From assembly GCF_028882275.1 (NCBI RefSeq), contig NZ_JARBUT010000013.1, positions 62,001-126,000 on the forward strand: a stretch of 64,000 bases of DNA. The letters run 5' to 3'. Source of the stretch: Nocardiopsis sp. N85. GTDB lineage: Bacteria; Actinomycetota; Actinomycetes; Streptosporangiales; Streptosporangiaceae. The notes under the pieces are model-generated. The model was not told the DNA's origin. It worked only from the letters and a program-made list of their open reading frames with translations, and did no database searches. Every line of letters begins with the position of its first letter. Position 1 is the first letter of the stretch. This document shows, piece after piece, positions 1-13,883 of this stretch. A program made the translations under genes and the position numbers.

Positions 1-1009
<1,009 letters not shown>

Positions 1010-1084
1010 GGATGTCGATCCCTTCTACGAAGCTTCGGTTGAGCTCGGTTCGCTGCCCGGGGCCGCCGGCCCCGGGCCTGGTCC

Positions 1085-3501
<2,417 letters not shown>

Positions 3502-4086
3502 TCAGCGCCGGCGAGAACCGGGCCCCTTGACCTTGATGGAGACGACGGTGCCCTCGCCCAGCTCCTCGTTGATCCGTCGCATCAGGTCCCGGACCATGGA
3601 GCGCGCGTGGGCCGCCATGGTCGGCGAATCCGCCACCAGGACCAGCTCGCCCTCCGCGTAACTCTCCGGACGCAACCGGCGGGCGTTGAACTCCCCGACG
3701 ATCTCCGACCAGCGGCCGAACACGCCGCCGATCCGCACCTGTTCCTGCCAGCCGTGCTCGACCAGCCAGGTGCGCACGGCGTCGCCGAACATCTGCGGCT
3801 CGTTGCGTGACCGCAACCGGCCACGCTTGCGCGGGCCGGAGCCCCGGGGCACCGCGCCGCGGTCCCGGGCCTCGGCGCGGGCCCGCGCCAGTGCCTGCCG
3901 GGCGAGGTCGGCGCCGGAGGCCGCCGGGGGCGCGGAAGGCGTGGAGGGCTTGGAGGGTGGGGAAGGAGCCGACGGGGCTTCGGCGCCGAGGCCGTCCACA
4001 GGCTGTGGACGACGGATCGCGGAACCGGGATCGGACAGGCCGGATCCCCGCCGGGGATCCACAGGCTGTGGATGACCCTCACTCAC
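3502..4086 (-). CDS. dciA: DciA-family (DUF721) replicative helicase loader/operator
   Basis: DUF721/DciA proteins act with DnaB at replication initiation in bacteria that lack DnaC; the mycobacterial homologue Rv0004 occupies this same position next to recF. The protein has 194 residues. A low-complexity Pro/Ala/Ser N-terminal half precedes the conserved DUF721 region (about residues 100-190: [17 protein letters not shown], then [19 protein letters not shown]). The GTG start at 4086 overlaps the recF stop by 8 bp, indicating translational coupling. The N-terminus contains PQPVD twice (residues about 6-10 and 27-31), because two DnaA-box dyads are embedded in the gene and read in this frame. 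The annotated function follows the family; start choice rests on the overlap. Confidence 0.85.
   Translation of the reverse strand: MSEGHPQPVDPRRGSGLSDPGSAIRRPQPVDGLGAEAPSAPSPPSKPSTPSAPPAASGADLARQALARARAEARDRGAVPRGSGPRKRGRLRSRNEPQMFGDAVRTWLVEHGWQEQVRIGGVFGRWSEIVGEFNARRLRPESYAEGELVLVADSPTMAAHARSMVRDLMRRINEELGEGTVVSIKVKGPGSRRR
3992..4075. repeat. Two DnaA-box dyads inside dciA
   Basis: CCGTCCACAggcTGTGGACGA at 3992-4012 and GGATCCACAggcTGTGGATGA at 4055-4075 share the perfect 15-bp palindrome TCCACAGgCTGTGGA, 63 bp apart. Both lie within the dciA coding region and in the same frame, so each encodes P-Q-P-V-D. The same core recurs at 3449-3469 and, with one change, at 7605-7625. Confidence 0.7.
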
Positions 4087-5212
4087 CGGCGACCGTCCCC
4101 TCGCGCACCCCGAACCGGGCGCCGTCCAGTTCTTTGGGGATGTCGTCGGCGACCGCCGCCGTCACCAGGACCTGTTCCGCGCCGCGGACCCGCTCGGCCA
4201 GCCGGCGCCGGCGTTCGGTGTCCAGCTCCGCGAACACGTCGTCGAGGATGAGCACCGGGTCGTCGCCGTCCGCCCGCAGCAGGTCGAACGCCGCCAACTT
4301 GAGCGAGAGCGCGTACGACCACGACTCACCCTGGCTGGCGTATCCCTTGGCGGGCAGCCCGCCGAGTTCCAGGAACAGGTCGTCGCGGTGCGGGCCCACC
4401 AGGCTCACCCCGCGCTGGAGTTCGCGGTCCCGCTGCTCGACCATGGCCGACCGCAGGGCCTCCGCGAGTCGGGCGCGGTCGTGCGGGGGTTCCTCCCCCT
4501 CGGCCGCGAGCGGGCTCCGATAGGAGGGCACCGCCGGACCGCCGGAATCGGTGAGCCCGGCGTAGGACGCGTCGACCAGCGGCCGCAGCTCCTCGACCAG
4601 ACCCAGTCGGGCGGAGAGCAGCTCCGCGCCGATCTCGGCCAGGTGGGCGTCCCACACCTCCAGCGTGCTCAGGTCGGGCGCCGAACGCTGTCGGAACATC
4701 CGTCCCGACGCCGACTTCAGCAGGGCGTTGCGCTGCTTGAGGACACGGTCGTAGTCGGAGCGCACCCCGGCCATCCGGGGGGACCGGGAGACCAGGAGAT
4801 CGTCGAGGAACCGACGCCGCTCACCCGGGTCGCCCTTGACCAGGGACAGGTCCTCCGGGGCGAAGAGCACCGTGCGCAGGATCCCCAGGACGTCGCGCGG
4901 CCGCCCGGCGGCCGCCCGGTTGATCCGGGCCCGGTTCGCTCGTCCCGGGTTGAGCTCCAGGTCGACCAGCATGTCCCGGTCGTCGCGCACCACCCGGGCC
5001 CGCACGATGGCGCGGGCCGCCCCCTGGCGTACCAGCGGAGTGTCGGAGGAGACGCGGTGACTGCCGAGCGTGGCCACGTAACCGATGGCCTCGACCAGGT
5101 TGGTCTTGCCTTGGCCGTTGGCGCCGACGAACACGCTCACACCGGGCTCCAGCTCCACGAGGGCCTCGGTGTAGGAACGGAAGTCGGCCAGTTGCAGATG
5201 GGAGACGTACAT
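4079..5212 (-). CDS. recF: DNA replication and repair protein RecF
   Basis: SMC-like ATPase that helps load RecA at gaps, 377 residues. Walker A is GANGQGKT (about residues 30-37), the ABC signature region is [15 protein letters not shown], and Walker B is [12 protein letters not shown]. The ATG at 5212 ([14 protein letters not shown]) follows an AGGAGG about 6-8 nt upstream and starts exactly where RecF proteins begin. The open frame extends further upstream but is Pro/Arg-rich noise. It is coupled to dciA by overlap and lies downstream of gnd and dnaN in the same direction. Confidence 0.95.
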   Translation of the reverse strand: MYVSHLQLADFRSYTEALVELEPGVSVFVGANGQGKTNLVEAIGYVATLGSHRVSSDTPLVRQGAARAIVRARVVRDDRDMLVDLELNPGRANRARINRAAAGRPRDVLGILRTVLFAPEDLSLVKGDPGERRRFLDDLLVSRSPRMAGVRSDYDRVLKQRNALLKSASGRMFRQRSAPDLSTLEVWDAHLAEIGAELLSARLGLVEELRPLVDASYAGLTDSGGPAVPSYRSPLAAEGEEPPHDRARLAEALRSAMVEQRDRELQRGVSLVGPHRDDLFLELGGLPAKGYASQGESWSYALSLKLAAFDLLRADGDDPVLILDDVFAELDTERRRRLAERVRGAEQVLVTAAVADDIPKELDGARFGVREGTVAGE

Positions 5213-5355
5213 CCGGCCTTCCTCCTGGTCAGGGGAGCGGACGAGACGGTGGGAGGGGTGAGGCGGAGGGCGGGTCCGCGGCGGGGGCGCGGACCGCACG
5301 CCCCGGATCGCGTCCCGACCCCGGACGGGGGCCGGGACCGATCGGCGACGGTGGA

Positions 5356-6258
5356 TCAGGCCTGGTCGGCGTTGGTGGCGCCGTCGGCCTTGGTGACCGC
5401 GTGGCCGCCGAACTGGTTGCGCAGCGCCGCGACGACCTTCATCGACGGGCTGTCGTCCTGGCGGGAGGCGAACCGGGCGAAGAGCGCCGCGGTGATGGCC
5501 GGTGCGGGCACCGCCAGGTCGACGGCGGCCTGCACCGTCCAGCGGCCCTCGCCGGAGTCCTGGGCGTAACCGCGCAGCCCCTCCAGCCCCGGGTCCTCCT
5601 CCAGCGCCCGGGAGAGCAGGTCGAGCAGCCAGGAGCGCACCACCGTGCCCTCGCGCCAGCTCTCGAACGTGCCGGGGACGTCGTCGACGATGCCGGAGGC
5701 CGCCATGAGCTCGAAGCCCTCGCCGAAGGCCTGCATCATGCCGTACTCGATGCCGTTGTGGACCATCTTGACGAAGTGGCCCGCGCCGATGGGGCCGGCG
5801 TGCACGAAGCCGCCGCCCACGTCGGGGGTGAGGGAGTCGAAGACCGGCCGGGCCCGCTCGATGTCGGCGGCCTCGCCGCCCACCATGATCCCGTAACCGT
5901 TCTGGCGCCCCCAGACGCCGCCGCTGACGCCGGCGTCGATGTAGCCGATGCCCTTGGCGGCCAGGAGGTCGGCGCGGGGACGGTCGGCGACGTAGTGGGT
6001 GTTGCCGCCCTCGATGACGAGGTCGCCCTCCTGGAGGAGGCCGGCCAGCTCGGTGATGGTGGACTCGGTGGGCTCCCCGGCGGGGACCATCACCCAGATC
6101 ACCCGGGGGGCGGCCAGACGGTCCACCAGGGACGCGAGGTCGTCGACGTCGCGCTCGGGGGAGACGACGTCGTAGCCGACGACCTCGTGCCCCTTCTCGC
6201 GGAGCCGGGCGGCCATGTTGCCGCCCATCTTCCCGAGGCCGACCATTCCGAGCTGCAT
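5356..6258 (-). CDS. gnd: 6-phosphogluconate dehydrogenase, decarboxylating (short type)
   Basis: Oxidative pentose-phosphate pathway enzyme of the short (about 300-residue) actinobacterial/GntZ type, which is often NAD-dependent. The dinucleotide-binding motif [10 protein letters not shown] begins at residue 7. The substrate loop [19 protein letters not shown] and the catalytic segment [18 protein letters not shown] follow. It lies between dnaN and recF on the same strand, the position it also holds in Streptomyces. A single DnaA-box-like TGTGGACGG at 6285-6293 sits just upstream of its start. Confidence 0.92.
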   Translation of the reverse strand: MQLGMVGLGKMGGNMAARLREKGHEVVGYDVVSPERDVDDLASLVDRLAAPRVIWVMVPAGEPTESTITELAGLLQEGDLVIEGGNTHYVADRPRADLLAAKGIGYIDAGVSGGVWGRQNGYGIMVGGEAADIERARPVFDSLTPDVGGGFVHAGPIGAGHFVKMVHNGIEYGMMQAFGEGFELMAASGIVDDVPGTFESWREGTVVRSWLLDLLSRALEEDPGLEGLRGYAQDSGEGRWTVQAAVDLAVPAPAITAALFARFASRQDDSPSMKVVAALRNQFGGHAVTKADGATNADQA

Positions 6259-6372
6259 GCTCTCGCTCCCCCTTGTGCGCCGCCTGTGGACGGATTCTTC
6301 GGACCGTGGATCGTGGACCCCGAACGGCCCGGCCCGTTCGAACGTGTCGGGGACCGGACCGGGCGACCCGGA

Positions 6373-7512
6373 TCAGTTCGGCTGTCGTACCGGCATGATC
6401 AGGTAGCGGTATTCGGGGTCCGTGCCTTCGGCGGCCGGCTTCCCGGTCAGGATCGACGGCCGCGTGGAGGTGGTGAAGTTCAGTCGGGCCACGTCGGTGC
6501 CGATGGCGCCGAGACCGTCGAGCAGGTAACCGGAGTTGAACGCGATCTGGATGTCGTCGCCCTCCAACTCGGCCTCCAGGACCTCGACCGCCTGGGCCTC
6601 CTCACCGGTGCCGGCCTCCAGGACCAGACGGCCCGGGGTGAAGGAGAGCCGCAGCGGGGTGTTGCGTTCGGCGACCAGGGAGACGCGCTTCACGGCCTCC
6701 ACGAACTCGGAGCGGGAGACCTCCGCGACGGAGTTGAAGGTATCCGGCAGCAGGGCGCGGTACTTGGGGAACTCGCCGTCGAGCAGGCGGCTGGTGGTGC
6801 GTCGGCCGCCGCCCTCGAACCCGATCATGCCCTCGCCGGTGTCGCTTCCGGAGAGCGCGATGGAGACCTCGGCGCCGGAGGTCAGCGACTTGGCGGTGTC
6901 GTGGAGCGTCTTGGCGGGGACCAGGGCGACCGCGGACAGACCGGGGTCGGCGGGCTTCCAGGTGAGCTCGCGCACCGCGAGGCGGTAGCGGTCGGTGGAG
7001 GCGAGGGTGATGGTCTCGCCCTCGATCTCGACGCGCACACCGGTGAGCATCGGCAGGGTGTCGTCGCGGCCGGCGGCCACGGCCACCTGGCTCACGGCGG
7101 CGGCGAAGGCGTCGCTGCCGACGGTCCCGCTCACACCGGGCATCTCCGGGAGCGTGGGGTAGTCCTCCACCGGCATGGTGGTGAGCGTGAACTTGGCGCT
7201 GCCGCCGGTGACCACGACCTTGGCGCCGTCCGTGGCGACCTCCACGGGCTGCGCGGGGAGGTTGCGGGTGATCTCGGACAGGAGCTTGCCGGTGACCAGG
7301 ACCGTGCCCGGCTCCTCGACGTCCACGTCCACGACGGCCTGCGTGGAGACCTCGTAGTCGAAGCCGGACAGGCGCAGCTGCTGACGGCCCTCGAACTCGC
7401 CCGCCTCCAGCAGGATTCCGACGAGGACGGGGACCGAGGGGCGCGTCGGGAGTGTGCGCGCGGTCCAGGCGACCGCTTCGGCCAGTACGTCGCGTTCGAC
7501 CCGGAACTTCAC
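6373..7512 (-). CDS. dnaN: DNA polymerase III beta subunit (sliding clamp)
   Basis: Ring-shaped processivity clamp, 379 residues. Recognised from [20 protein letters not shown] at the N-terminus, internal blocks such as [12 protein letters not shown] and [14 protein letters not shown], and the C-terminal [10 protein letters not shown] place the start at the GTG at 7512 (V-K-F-R-V-E-R-D), which matches the normal N-terminus. A GTG at 7524 (V-S-R-Q-V-K-F) is a possible alternative with an equally weak ribosome site. The dyad CCGTCAACAggcTGTGGACGA at 7605-7625 lies about 90 bp upstream, in the space toward oriC. Confidence 0.95.
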   Translation of the reverse strand: MKFRVERDVLAEAVAWTARTLPTRPSVPVLVGILLEAGEFEGRQQLRLSGFDYEVSTQAVVDVDVEEPGTVLVTGKLLSEITRNLPAQPVEVATDGAKVVVTGGSAKFTLTTMPVEDYPTLPEMPGVSGTVGSDAFAAAVSQVAVAAGRDDTLPMLTGVRVEIEGETITLASTDRYRLAVRELTWKPADPGLSAVALVPAKTLHDTAKSLTSGAEVSIALSGSDTGEGMIGFEGGGRRTTSRLLDGEFPKYRALLPDTFNSVAEVSRSEFVEAVKRVSLVAERNTPLRLSFTPGRLVLEAGTGEEAQAVEVLEAELEGDDIQIAFNSGYLLDGLGAIGTDVARLNFTTSTRPSILTGKPAAEGTDPEYRYLIMPVRQPN

Positions 7513-7829
7513 TTGCCGACTCACTTTCCGCCCGGCCGGGGTGCCCGGCCGAAGTCTCAACGTTGCTGCTCTTGGGTGTCTCGTGGGAGGTCGCGGGTCG
7601 GCCGCCGTCAACAGGCTGTGGACGACGTGGGTGGCGGATGCCGTCACCGGGGTGGACACCTGCGAGGTGAGCCGGGTGCGTCGTCGGAGTCGGTCTCGGA
7701 TCGGCCGGGCCGGGAGCCCGTAGGGGTCACCGCTCGGATGTGGGCGGCGAAGGACAGGGGCGAGATCACACGTTACCCGGATTCACCCGCTGCCGCTGCC
7801 GGCCCCGGGGTCACGGCGGTCACGGCGAG

Positions 7830-8532
7830 TTGTCCACAGATTTTCCGCGTTGCCGTTTCGAAGCCACACTTGGGTTAATGAAGGTGCGCAGTAGTAGTAG
7901 GGCCTGTGGATACTGTGGATAACCGTTGTTTTACCAGGTCAACACCGGAATTTTTATCCACAGGGCCTGTGGACGACCCTGTGTACAACTCGGCCGGCCT
8001 GTGGATGAATCGACTCGTCCCCAGGTTGTCCACAGCTCGTCCACAGGGTTGTCCACAGGTTCTCCCCAGGTTGTCCACAACCGGCTGTGGTCTGGTGATC
8101 CGATGACCCCCACCCCTGTCCACAGGAACACCCCGGGTTACCCACAGCGATGGCGTGGTTATCCACAGGTTATCCACAGGGTTGTCCACAGATTTGGACC
8201 CCCTTCTGTGGATAACTTCGTCGGAGTCGGCGAAAATTTTTTTTCCGGCCCTTCCACATTTCCGGCCAACCTGCACAAAGAGGCTGTGGACAGAGTTGTC
8301 CACAGGAAAGGTGCCAACGCGCGTTGACATGAGCGGCTGTCCTGCCGGGTGTGGGAAGGACAACAGGGCCGCGCGGGCCCCGGAAACCGGGGCGAAGCCA
8401 CTGGTCCAGGCATGTTCGGTGACGATGGTCGACACTCCTCGCCGAGTTCTCGAAGCGGGACGGGCCTGGGCATAAACCTGTGGATAACCGCCTGTGGAGA
8501 GACCCAGCCTGTGGATAACTCCCTGTGGACAA
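7830..8532. other. oriC: Chromosomal replication origin oriC (DnaA-box cluster)
   Basis: The dnaN-dnaA gap holds about two dozen 9-mers close to TTRTCCACA. Direct strand examples start at 7830, 7954, 8026, 8037, 8049, 8071, 8116, 8138, 8159, 8170, 8182 and 8296. Inverted strand examples (TGTGGAYAA type) start at 7905, 7914, 7968, 8000, 8207, 8285, 8479, 8493, 8510 and 8524. Orientation changes along the array: a central run of direct boxes is flanked by inverted ones. This is the usual origin position in Streptomyces-like bacteria. Several boxes are spaced 11 bp apart (8026, 8037, 8049; 8159, 8170, 8182), i.e. one helical turn. Confidence 0.93.
8233..8244. other. AT tract in oriC, candidate unwinding element
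   Basis: A run of four A followed by eight T stands out in otherwise very GC-rich DNA. It lies between the box at 8207 and the pair at 8285/8296. Position and composition suit a duplex-unwinding element, but a second AT-rich stretch at 7949-7957 is also possible. This is inference from composition only. Confidence 0.45.
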
Positions 8533-8880
8533 CGTGTGCGGACCGCTTCGCGGGGTTGTGCACAGGAAGGAACGGATCGGTGAGGGGATGGGGATCCCCG
8601 CCGTCGAAGGGCGCACGGGACGGAGGACGGAGACGCGCCGGGTCCCGGGGGCGATGGGATCGATCCGTCGAGGGGGTGTGGGGGAGACACGTGTCGACGA
8701 CCCCCGGTTCCGCGCGTGTCCGCCCACGGCCCTGTGGACTGTCTCCGCGAGGGGCCCGGGGAGAAGGGGAGGGACGTCCCCGCTGACCTCCCGTGCGCCC
8801 TTCGTGTTTTCGCGGGCCGTCCTACGACGAGGGATCGGGGCGGGCACGGGAGGAGGGGAGAACAGGGGTGGGGGAGAGGT

Positions 8881-8936
8881 ACGCCGGTACGGCGGAGGGG
8901 CGACCCCGCGGGGTCGCCCCTCCGCCGTACCGGCGT
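8881..8936 (-). terminator. Very strong hairpin downstream of dnaA
   Basis: 27-bp perfect inverted repeat (8881-8907 with 8910-8936) separated by only 2 nt. It lies 80 bp beyond the dnaA stop on the side to which dnaA is transcribed. There is no U-run on either side. It most likely ends dnaA transcription before it enters oriC, but it could also act as a cruciform. The stretch 8533-8880 has no other feature I can support. Confidence 0.6.
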
Positions 8937-9015
8937 CGTGTCGATACGTCTCCGAAGAGACGAGGCGACACGACCGCTCATCGACATGTCGTCCGTGACG
9001 GGGGCACATGAGCGG

Positions 9016-11037
9016 TCAGGACAGGGGCGGCTGGTCCTTGATACGACTGGTGAGCTCGTGCACCTGGTTGTAGATGGACCGGCGCTCCGCCATCAGCGCC
9101 CGCACCTTCCGGTCGGCGTGCATGACCGTCGTGTGGTCCCTGCCGAACTGCTGCCCGATCTTGGGCAGGGAGAGATCGGTCAGCTCCCGGCAGAGGTACA
9201 TGGCGATCTGCCGGGCGGTCACCAGCACCCGCGAGCGTGAGGTCCCGCACAGGTCCTCCACGGTCAACCCGAAGTAGGCCGCGGTCTGGGACATGATCGC
9301 CCCGGCGGTCACCTCGGGCACGTCGGCGCCGGGCACCAGGTCGCGCAGCACCTGACTGGTGAGGTCCAGGTCCACCGACTGCCGGTTGAGGCTGGCGAAC
9401 GCGGTCACCCGGATCAGCGCGCCCTCCAGCTCCCGGATGTTGGTGGAGATCTTGCTGGCGATGAACTCCAGCACCTCCGGTGGCGCGGCCAGACCCTCCT
9501 GCACCGCCTTCTTCCGCAGGATCGCGATGCGCGTCTCCAGTTCGGGCGGCTGTACGTCGGTGAGCAGGCCCCACTCGAACCGGCTGCGCATCCGGTCCTC
9601 CAGCGTCGTCAGCTGCTTGGGCGGCCGGTCGCTGGAGATGACGATCTGCTTGTCGGAGTTGTGGAGCGTGTTGAAGGTGTGGAAGAACTCCTCCTGCGTC
9701 TGCTCCTTGTTCTCCAGGAACTGGATGTCGTCCACCAGGAGCACGTCGATGTCGCGGTACCGGCGACGGAAGCCGTCGGCCTTGCCGTCGCGGATCGAGT
9801 TGATGAACTCGTTGGTGAACTCCTCGGAGCTGACGTACCGCACTCGGGAGCCCTCGTAGAGCCGGTGCGTGTAGTGCCCGATGGCGTGCAACAGGTGGGT
9901 CTTGCCCAGCCCGGAGCCGCCGTGGATGAACAGTGGGTTGTAGGCCTTGGCCGGGGCCTCGGCCGCCGCCACCGACGCCGCGTGGGCGAACCGGTTGCTG
10001 GAGCCTATGACGAAGGTGTCGAAGGTGTACTTGGGGTTGAGCCGCGCGTGTTCGCCCGGTGGGATCTCCGGGGAACGCCCGGGTGGGGAGGACGGCGCCG
10101 ACACCGAACGGGCCCGTCGCCGGGCCGTCGGCGCGGGACGCGGTTCCTCCGGGGCGTCCGCCGCGTCGTCGTCGCCGGACGGGGGGACGTCGTCCTCACC
10201 GGATTCCTCGGGTGCCGTGGGGGGCGGGGCGGGGAGGGCCTCCGGAGGGGCCGTGAGACCCTCCTCCGGGGTCTCCCAACGGTTGGGGCGCTCCCATTCG
10301 GCCTCGCCGCCGGTCCACGTCGCAGGGCCCCAGGAGGACGGCTCCGTGGGGGGCGCGGTCGGCTCGGACGGTGCCGCGGACTGTTCCCAGGCCGGGGGAG
10401 AGGATCGTCGGGGCCGCTGCGGGGCGGGCGCCCGGGACGCCGAGGAGGCTCGGGCGGCGGACGTCGACCAGGGCGCGGGCTCGCCGTACTGGATCTCCTC
10501 CTGGGTGAAGGAGCCGTCGGCGGGGTGACCGTAGGCGTCCGGGCCGGAGCCGAGCAGGTCCGGCTCGTGCGGCAGGGCGGCGTGTCGGCCCCCCGGGTAG
10601 GGGCGTTCCCGCGGGGGCTCCGGGCGTGCGTGCTGACCACGGGCCTCGGGCGACGCGACCGTTCCCTCGGGGCCGTCCAGGAGACCCTGGTCGAACCGGG
10701 CGGCACGGGGGTCCTCGGTCTCGCGCGGGCCGTAGGAGGTGTGCGCCGCGGGCGGGGGCGGCGGAGTGGGCACCGCGGTGGGGTCCACCGTCACCGCGAC
10801 CCGGATCTCCCGCCCCAGGTGGGCGGAGAGCGCCTTGCTGATCATCGGGTAGAGCCGACTCTCCAGCACCTTCTTGGTGAACTCGTTGGGCGCCGCGATC
10901 AGCGCCGTGTCCTCGATCAGGCCCAAGGGGCGGGTCTGGGGCAGCCAGGCGCGCTGATGCGCCGGCAGGGAGTCGTTGTCGATCCCGTCCAGCACGCTGG
11001 ACCAGACCGCTGCGAGGTTGACCTGTGCGTCAGCCAA
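9016..11037 (-). CDS. dnaA: Chromosomal replication initiator protein DnaA
   Basis: AAA+ initiator that binds the boxes of oriC and melts the origin. Domain I (residues 1-85: [24 protein letters not shown]) is followed by an unusually long domain II of about 250 Pro/Glu/Ala-rich acidic residues. The AAA+ core has Walker [10 protein letters not shown] (about 370-378) and Walker [12 protein letters not shown]. Domain IV contains the DNA-recognition signature [14 protein letters not shown] (about 630). At 673 residues it is much longer than the roughly 450-500 of most bacteria but typical of Streptomyces relatives. The start is TTG at 11037 (L-A-D-A-Q-V-N) with a GCAGG ribosome site just upstream. 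The 10 DnaA boxes at 11311-11553 upstream suggest autoregulation. Confidence 0.97.
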   Translation of the reverse strand: MADAQVNLAAVWSSVLDGIDNDSLPAHQRAWLPQTRPLGLIEDTALIAAPNEFTKKVLESRLYPMISKALSAHLGREIRVAVTVDPTAVPTPPPPPAAHTSYGPRETEDPRAARFDQGLLDGPEGTVASPEARGQHARPEPPRERPYPGGRHAALPHEPDLLGSGPDAYGHPADGSFTQEEIQYGEPAPWSTSAARASSASRAPAPQRPRRSSPPAWEQSAAPSEPTAPPTEPSSWGPATWTGGEAEWERPNRWETPEEGLTAPPEALPAPPPTAPEESGEDDVPPSGDDDAADAPEEPRPAPTARRRARSVSAPSSPPGRSPEIPPGEHARLNPKYTFDTFVIGSSNRFAHAASVAAAEAPAKAYNPLFIHGGSGLGKTHLLHAIGHYTHRLYEGSRVRYVSSEEFTNEFINSIRDGKADGFRRRYRDIDVLLVDDIQFLENKEQTQEEFFHTFNTLHNSDKQIVISSDRPPKQLTTLEDRMRSRFEWGLLTDVQPPELETRIAILRKKAVQEGLAAPPEVLEFIASKISTNIRELEGALIRVTAFASLNRQSVDLDLTSQVLRDLVPGADVPEVTAGAIMSQTAAYFGLTVEDLCGTSRSRVLVTARQIAMYLCRELTDLSLPKIGQQFGRDHTTVMHADRKVRALMAERRSIYNQVHELTSRIKDQPPLS

Positions 11038-11310
11038 AGCGACCTGCCATGTTGCTGTCCCTTCGATGCGGAGCTGTTCGTGCGGAGTGGAGAGGGGACG
11101 GGGGCGTGTGCGACGGGTGGAGGGTACGGCTCGGATCCCCGGAGTCCTGTGCCCGTGCCGGATCGGGGTCGGCGGCGGGCGGACTCTTCATTGTCCTCCC
11201 CTGGCGACGGTGCCGGGGCAGGGTGGGCGGTATGCCCGATGTGAAGGTTCGCACGGGCCTGTGGAAAACCCGCTGGTCCGCCGATCCGGCAAGGCTTTGA
11301 CTACCTACGG

Positions 11311-11553
11311 GTATCCACAGCTTCGGTCGGTTGTCCACAGGTTGTCCACAGGGTTATCCACAGGATGGCAGATCTGTGGACTCCACGCAGAGTTATCCAC
11401 AACAGGCAGGTCAGAATGTGTCCGCGAGGGTTTCTTCGGCATCGCCGGCGCTACGGGGAAGGGTGAGAGGAGAGTTATCCACAGGCTGAGGTTATCCACA
11501 GGGGAGGGGGGTTGTGGAAGTCTCACACGCCTGTGGATGACGATCTGTCCACA
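11311..11553. promoter_or_regulatory. DnaA-box cluster upstream of dnaA
   Basis: Ten box-like 9-mers between dnaA and rpmH: direct at 11311 (GTATCCACA), 11331, 11342, 11354, 11393, 11475, 11492 and 11545; inverted at 11375 and 11532. Three (11331, 11342, 11354) are spaced 11-12 bp. They lie roughly 270-520 bp upstream of the dnaA start, where DnaA could repress its own promoter or titrate DnaA. The dnaA promoter itself I could not assign. The whole 11038-11798 gap contains no gene. Confidence 0.8.
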
Positions 11554-11636
11554 GGTCGCCCTGTCGACTCGTCCCCACGGACCGGGAGCCGACGACCGCC
11601 CCGAGGGGACCCGGCACCGGGCTCGGAGGGTCTGAT

Positions 11637-11665
11637 TTGACCCCGCCCGAACCAGGTCGTATCTT
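11637..11665 (+). promoter_or_regulatory. Promoter of the rpmH operon
   Basis: TTGACC at 11637-11642 and TATCTT at 11660-11665 with a 17-bp spacer, an excellent match to the housekeeping sigma consensus. It points rightward into rpmH-rnpA-yidD-yidC-jag and leaves a leader of roughly 125 nt. Confidence 0.75.
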
Positions 11666-11798
11666 CTTTATGCTTATGCCGACGATTCTGCCCGCGCCTG
11701 TCCGTCGACCGGTGCGCACGCGGCCATGGCACTCTGAGGGCCCGCATATCCTGGGGGTCCTGTCGTAGTACTTTCCTGACACGCCCCTGGAGCCAGTA

Positions 11799-11942
11799 GT
11801 GAGCAAGCGTACGTACCAGCCGAACAACCGGCGTCGCGCGAAGGTCCACGGCTTCCGGCTGCGCATGCGTACGCGCGCCGGTCGCGCCATCATCGCCTCG
11901 CGTCGCCGTAAGGGACGCGCCGCGCTGACCGTGAGCCACTAG
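11799..11942 (+). CDS. rpmH: 50S ribosomal protein L34
   Basis: 47-residue basic ribosomal protein. The GTG start at 11799 yields [14 protein letters not shown] followed by the L34 core [14 protein letters not shown]. The ribosome site is CTGGAG about 7-8 nt upstream. First gene of the operon driven by the promoter at 11637, facing away from dnaA as in nearly all bacteria. Confidence 0.97.
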   Translation: MSKRTYQPNNRRRAKVHGFRLRMRTRAGRAIIASRRRKGRAALTVSH

Positions 11943-12025
11943 GCCACGCAGCCCCACGTTCTTCGGGACCGGTCCGGCCTTCCGCCGGCCGGTCCCTTTG
12001 TCATGGGAAGCCCGGGGGAGGCCCG

Positions 12026-12532
12026 ATGCTGTCGCCGAAGAACCGGATGCGCCATAGCGCCGAGTTCGGTTCCGTCATGCGCTCGGGCCGACGCGCGTCC
12101 CGCGACGACCTGGGTGTCGTGTACCTCCCACCGCCCGCCGTCCGGGGAACCACCGGGGAACCGGAAGCGTTCCCGGAAAAGACCCCCGCCCCTCCCCGCG
12201 TCGGTTTCGTGGTGAGCAAGGCGGTCGGTGGAGCGGTGGTGCGCAAGCGCGTCCAGCGCCGGCTGCGTCACCTGATGCGACCACGACTGTCCGAATTGCC
12301 GGACGGTAGCCTGCTGGTAGTGCGTGCCAGACCTTCCGCCGCGACCGCGCGGCACGAAGACCTGGCCGCGCAGCTGGACGGTGCGATCTCCTCGGCGATG
12401 CGACCCAAGGGGGCCTCGCGCCGTCGCCGCGGCCGCGGTTCCCCGAGACCGCAGACGCCGGAACCGGCGAAGAGCGAGACGACAGGCGGCCGCCCCGCAC
12501 ACGAGGGCGGAGAACGGTGGACGGACCGATGA
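12026..12532 (+). CDS. rnpA: Ribonuclease P protein component
   Basis: Protein cofactor of RNase P, which matures tRNA 5' ends; 168 residues. The ATG at 12026 follows GGGGGAGG by 4-5 nt. The start [14 protein letters not shown] and the RNR-type motif [20 protein letters not shown] are diagnostic. About 40 Arg/Pro-rich residues at the C-terminus exceed the core fold. The last bases overlap yidD (ATGA), implying coupling. Confidence 0.95.
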   Translation: MLSPKNRMRHSAEFGSVMRSGRRASRDDLGVVYLPPPAVRGTTGEPEAFPEKTPAPPRVGFVVSKAVGGAVVRKRVQRRLRHLMRPRLSELPDGSLLVVRARPSAATARHEDLAAQLDGAISSAMRPKGASRRRRGRGSPRPQTPEPAKSETTGGRPAHEGGERWTDR

Positions 12533-12840
12533 CCGAACACGCACCGACGCTGTTCGCGCGTGCGCTGATCCTCCCCATCCGGGGCTATCAGCGGTTCATC
12601 AGCCCGCTGCTCCCACCCGTCTGCCGGTTCTATCCTTCGTGCAGCGCGTACGCCGTCGAGGCCTTGCGCGTGCACGGGGCCTTGTACGGGCTGTGGCTGG
12701 GCATCCGGCGCATCGCCCGCTGCCATCCCTTCACCAAGGGTGGCTTCGACCCGGTCCCGCCACGGCGGGACCGGGCTCGGGAGTCCGAGGAATCTGCGGG
12801 CGGAGCCGGGACCACCGGCCATGCTCCCGGGGACCAGTAG
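12529..12840 (+). CDS. yidD: Membrane protein insertion efficiency factor YidD
   Basis: Small protein thought to assist YidC-mediated membrane insertion. The family core [20 protein letters not shown] and the Cys/His-rich segment [18 protein letters not shown] are present. I use the ATG at 12529, which overlaps the rnpA stop as ATGA. A GTG at 12517 with GGAG four bases upstream would add four residues and is a real alternative. The C-terminal 25 residues are acidic and unconserved. Confidence 0.9.
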   Translation: MTEHAPTLFARALILPIRGYQRFISPLLPPVCRFYPSCSAYAVEALRVHGALYGLWLGIRRIARCHPFTKGGFDPVPPRRDRARESEESAGGAGTTGHAPGDQ

Positions 12841-12868
12841 CTGAATCGAAGCACATAGGAGTTGGCCG

Positions 12869-13813
12869 GTGCTGGACTGGCTTTACAACATCGTCGGCTG
12901 GACATTGGTCCAGATCCACGCGGGTCTGGGCTACGTCGGGCTGAACCCCGACAGCGGGTGGGCGTGGGGCCTGTCCATCGTGCTGCTCACCATGCTGATG
13001 CGTCTGCTCATGGTGCCGTTGTTCGTCAAACAGATGAACACGCAGCGCAAGATGCAGGAGATTCAGCCCAAGCTGCGCAAGCTCCAGGAACGCTACAAGC
13101 ACGACAAGGAACGGCTCCAGCAGGAGTCGATGAAGCTGTACCAGGAGAGCGGCACCAACCCGCTCATGGGCTGTCTGCCGCTGCTGTTGCAGATGCCGGT
13201 CTTCTTCGCCCTGTTCAACGTGCTCCGCAGCGTCGCCGAGGGCAACGTCCGCTACTACTTCACCGAAGAGCTGGTGGAGAGCGCCCGCCAGGCCCTCGTC
13301 TTCGAGGCGCCCATCGCGGCCCACTTCAACAGCTCCCCCGAGGAGCTCCTGGCCCTCGGTTCCACCAACCCGATCATGGCCAAGGTCTTCATCGCGTTGG
13401 CCTGCGTCATCATGGGCACCACGACGTTCCTCACCATGCGCCAGAGCATGAAGCGCAGCGTCGTGCAGATGCCCGACAACCCGATGATGCAGACCCAGAA
13501 GATCATGATGTACATGGCGCCCCTCTTCGGGCTCTTCGGTCTCATGATGCCCGTGGGCGTGCTCATCTACTGGGTCACCTCCAACGTGTGGACGATGGTG
13601 CAGCAGCACTTCCTCTACCGGAACCAGCCGATGCCCGGAGAGCCGGTCGAGGCCAAGGGCGCGCAGACCTCCAACGGTTCCGCCAAGGGCATGCTCGGCC
13701 GAAAGAAGAAGCAGCCCGAATCCGCTCCGCCGCCGGCGGAACAGCCTAAGATCGAACGCAAGCAGCCGAAGAAGCAGCCTCGCTCCAAGCGCACCGGGGG
13801 CGGATCCCAGTAG
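12869..13813 (+). CDS. yidC: Membrane protein insertase YidC (Oxa1 family)
   Basis: Inserts and folds membrane proteins, alone or with SecYEG. 314 residues, the short Gram-positive form. The first membrane segment (about 34-56) is followed by the cytoplasmic coiled-coil hairpin rich in K, Q and R (QMNTQRKMQEIQPKLRKLQE). Then come the conserved NPLMGCLPLLLQMPVFFALF and two or three further membrane segments. The C-terminus is strongly basic (KKKQ, KKQPRSKR), a likely ribosome contact. GTG start at 12869 with ATAGGAG upstream. Confidence 0.96.
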   Translation: MLDWLYNIVGWTLVQIHAGLGYVGLNPDSGWAWGLSIVLLTMLMRLLMVPLFVKQMNTQRKMQEIQPKLRKLQERYKHDKERLQQESMKLYQESGTNPLMGCLPLLLQMPVFFALFNVLRSVAEGNVRYYFTEELVESARQALVFEAPIAAHFNSSPEELLALGSTNPIMAKVFIALACVIMGTTTFLTMRQSMKRSVVQMPDNPMMQTQKIMMYMAPLFGLFGLMMPVGVLIYWVTSNVWTMVQQHFLYRNQPMPGEPVEAKGAQTSNGSAKGMLGRKKKQPESAPPPAEQPKIERKQPKKQPRSKRTGGGSQ

Positions 13814-13883
13814 CGAGGCTGCGGTACGCAGGCGAGGACGCCCCTGATGCGTACCGATCGCGGGAACAGGAGACGGGAACGCC

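Noticed and set aside
7830..8532. CRISPR-like array of short repeats
   Set aside because: Repeats are 9-mers in both orientations with irregular spacing and match DnaA boxes; no cas genes.
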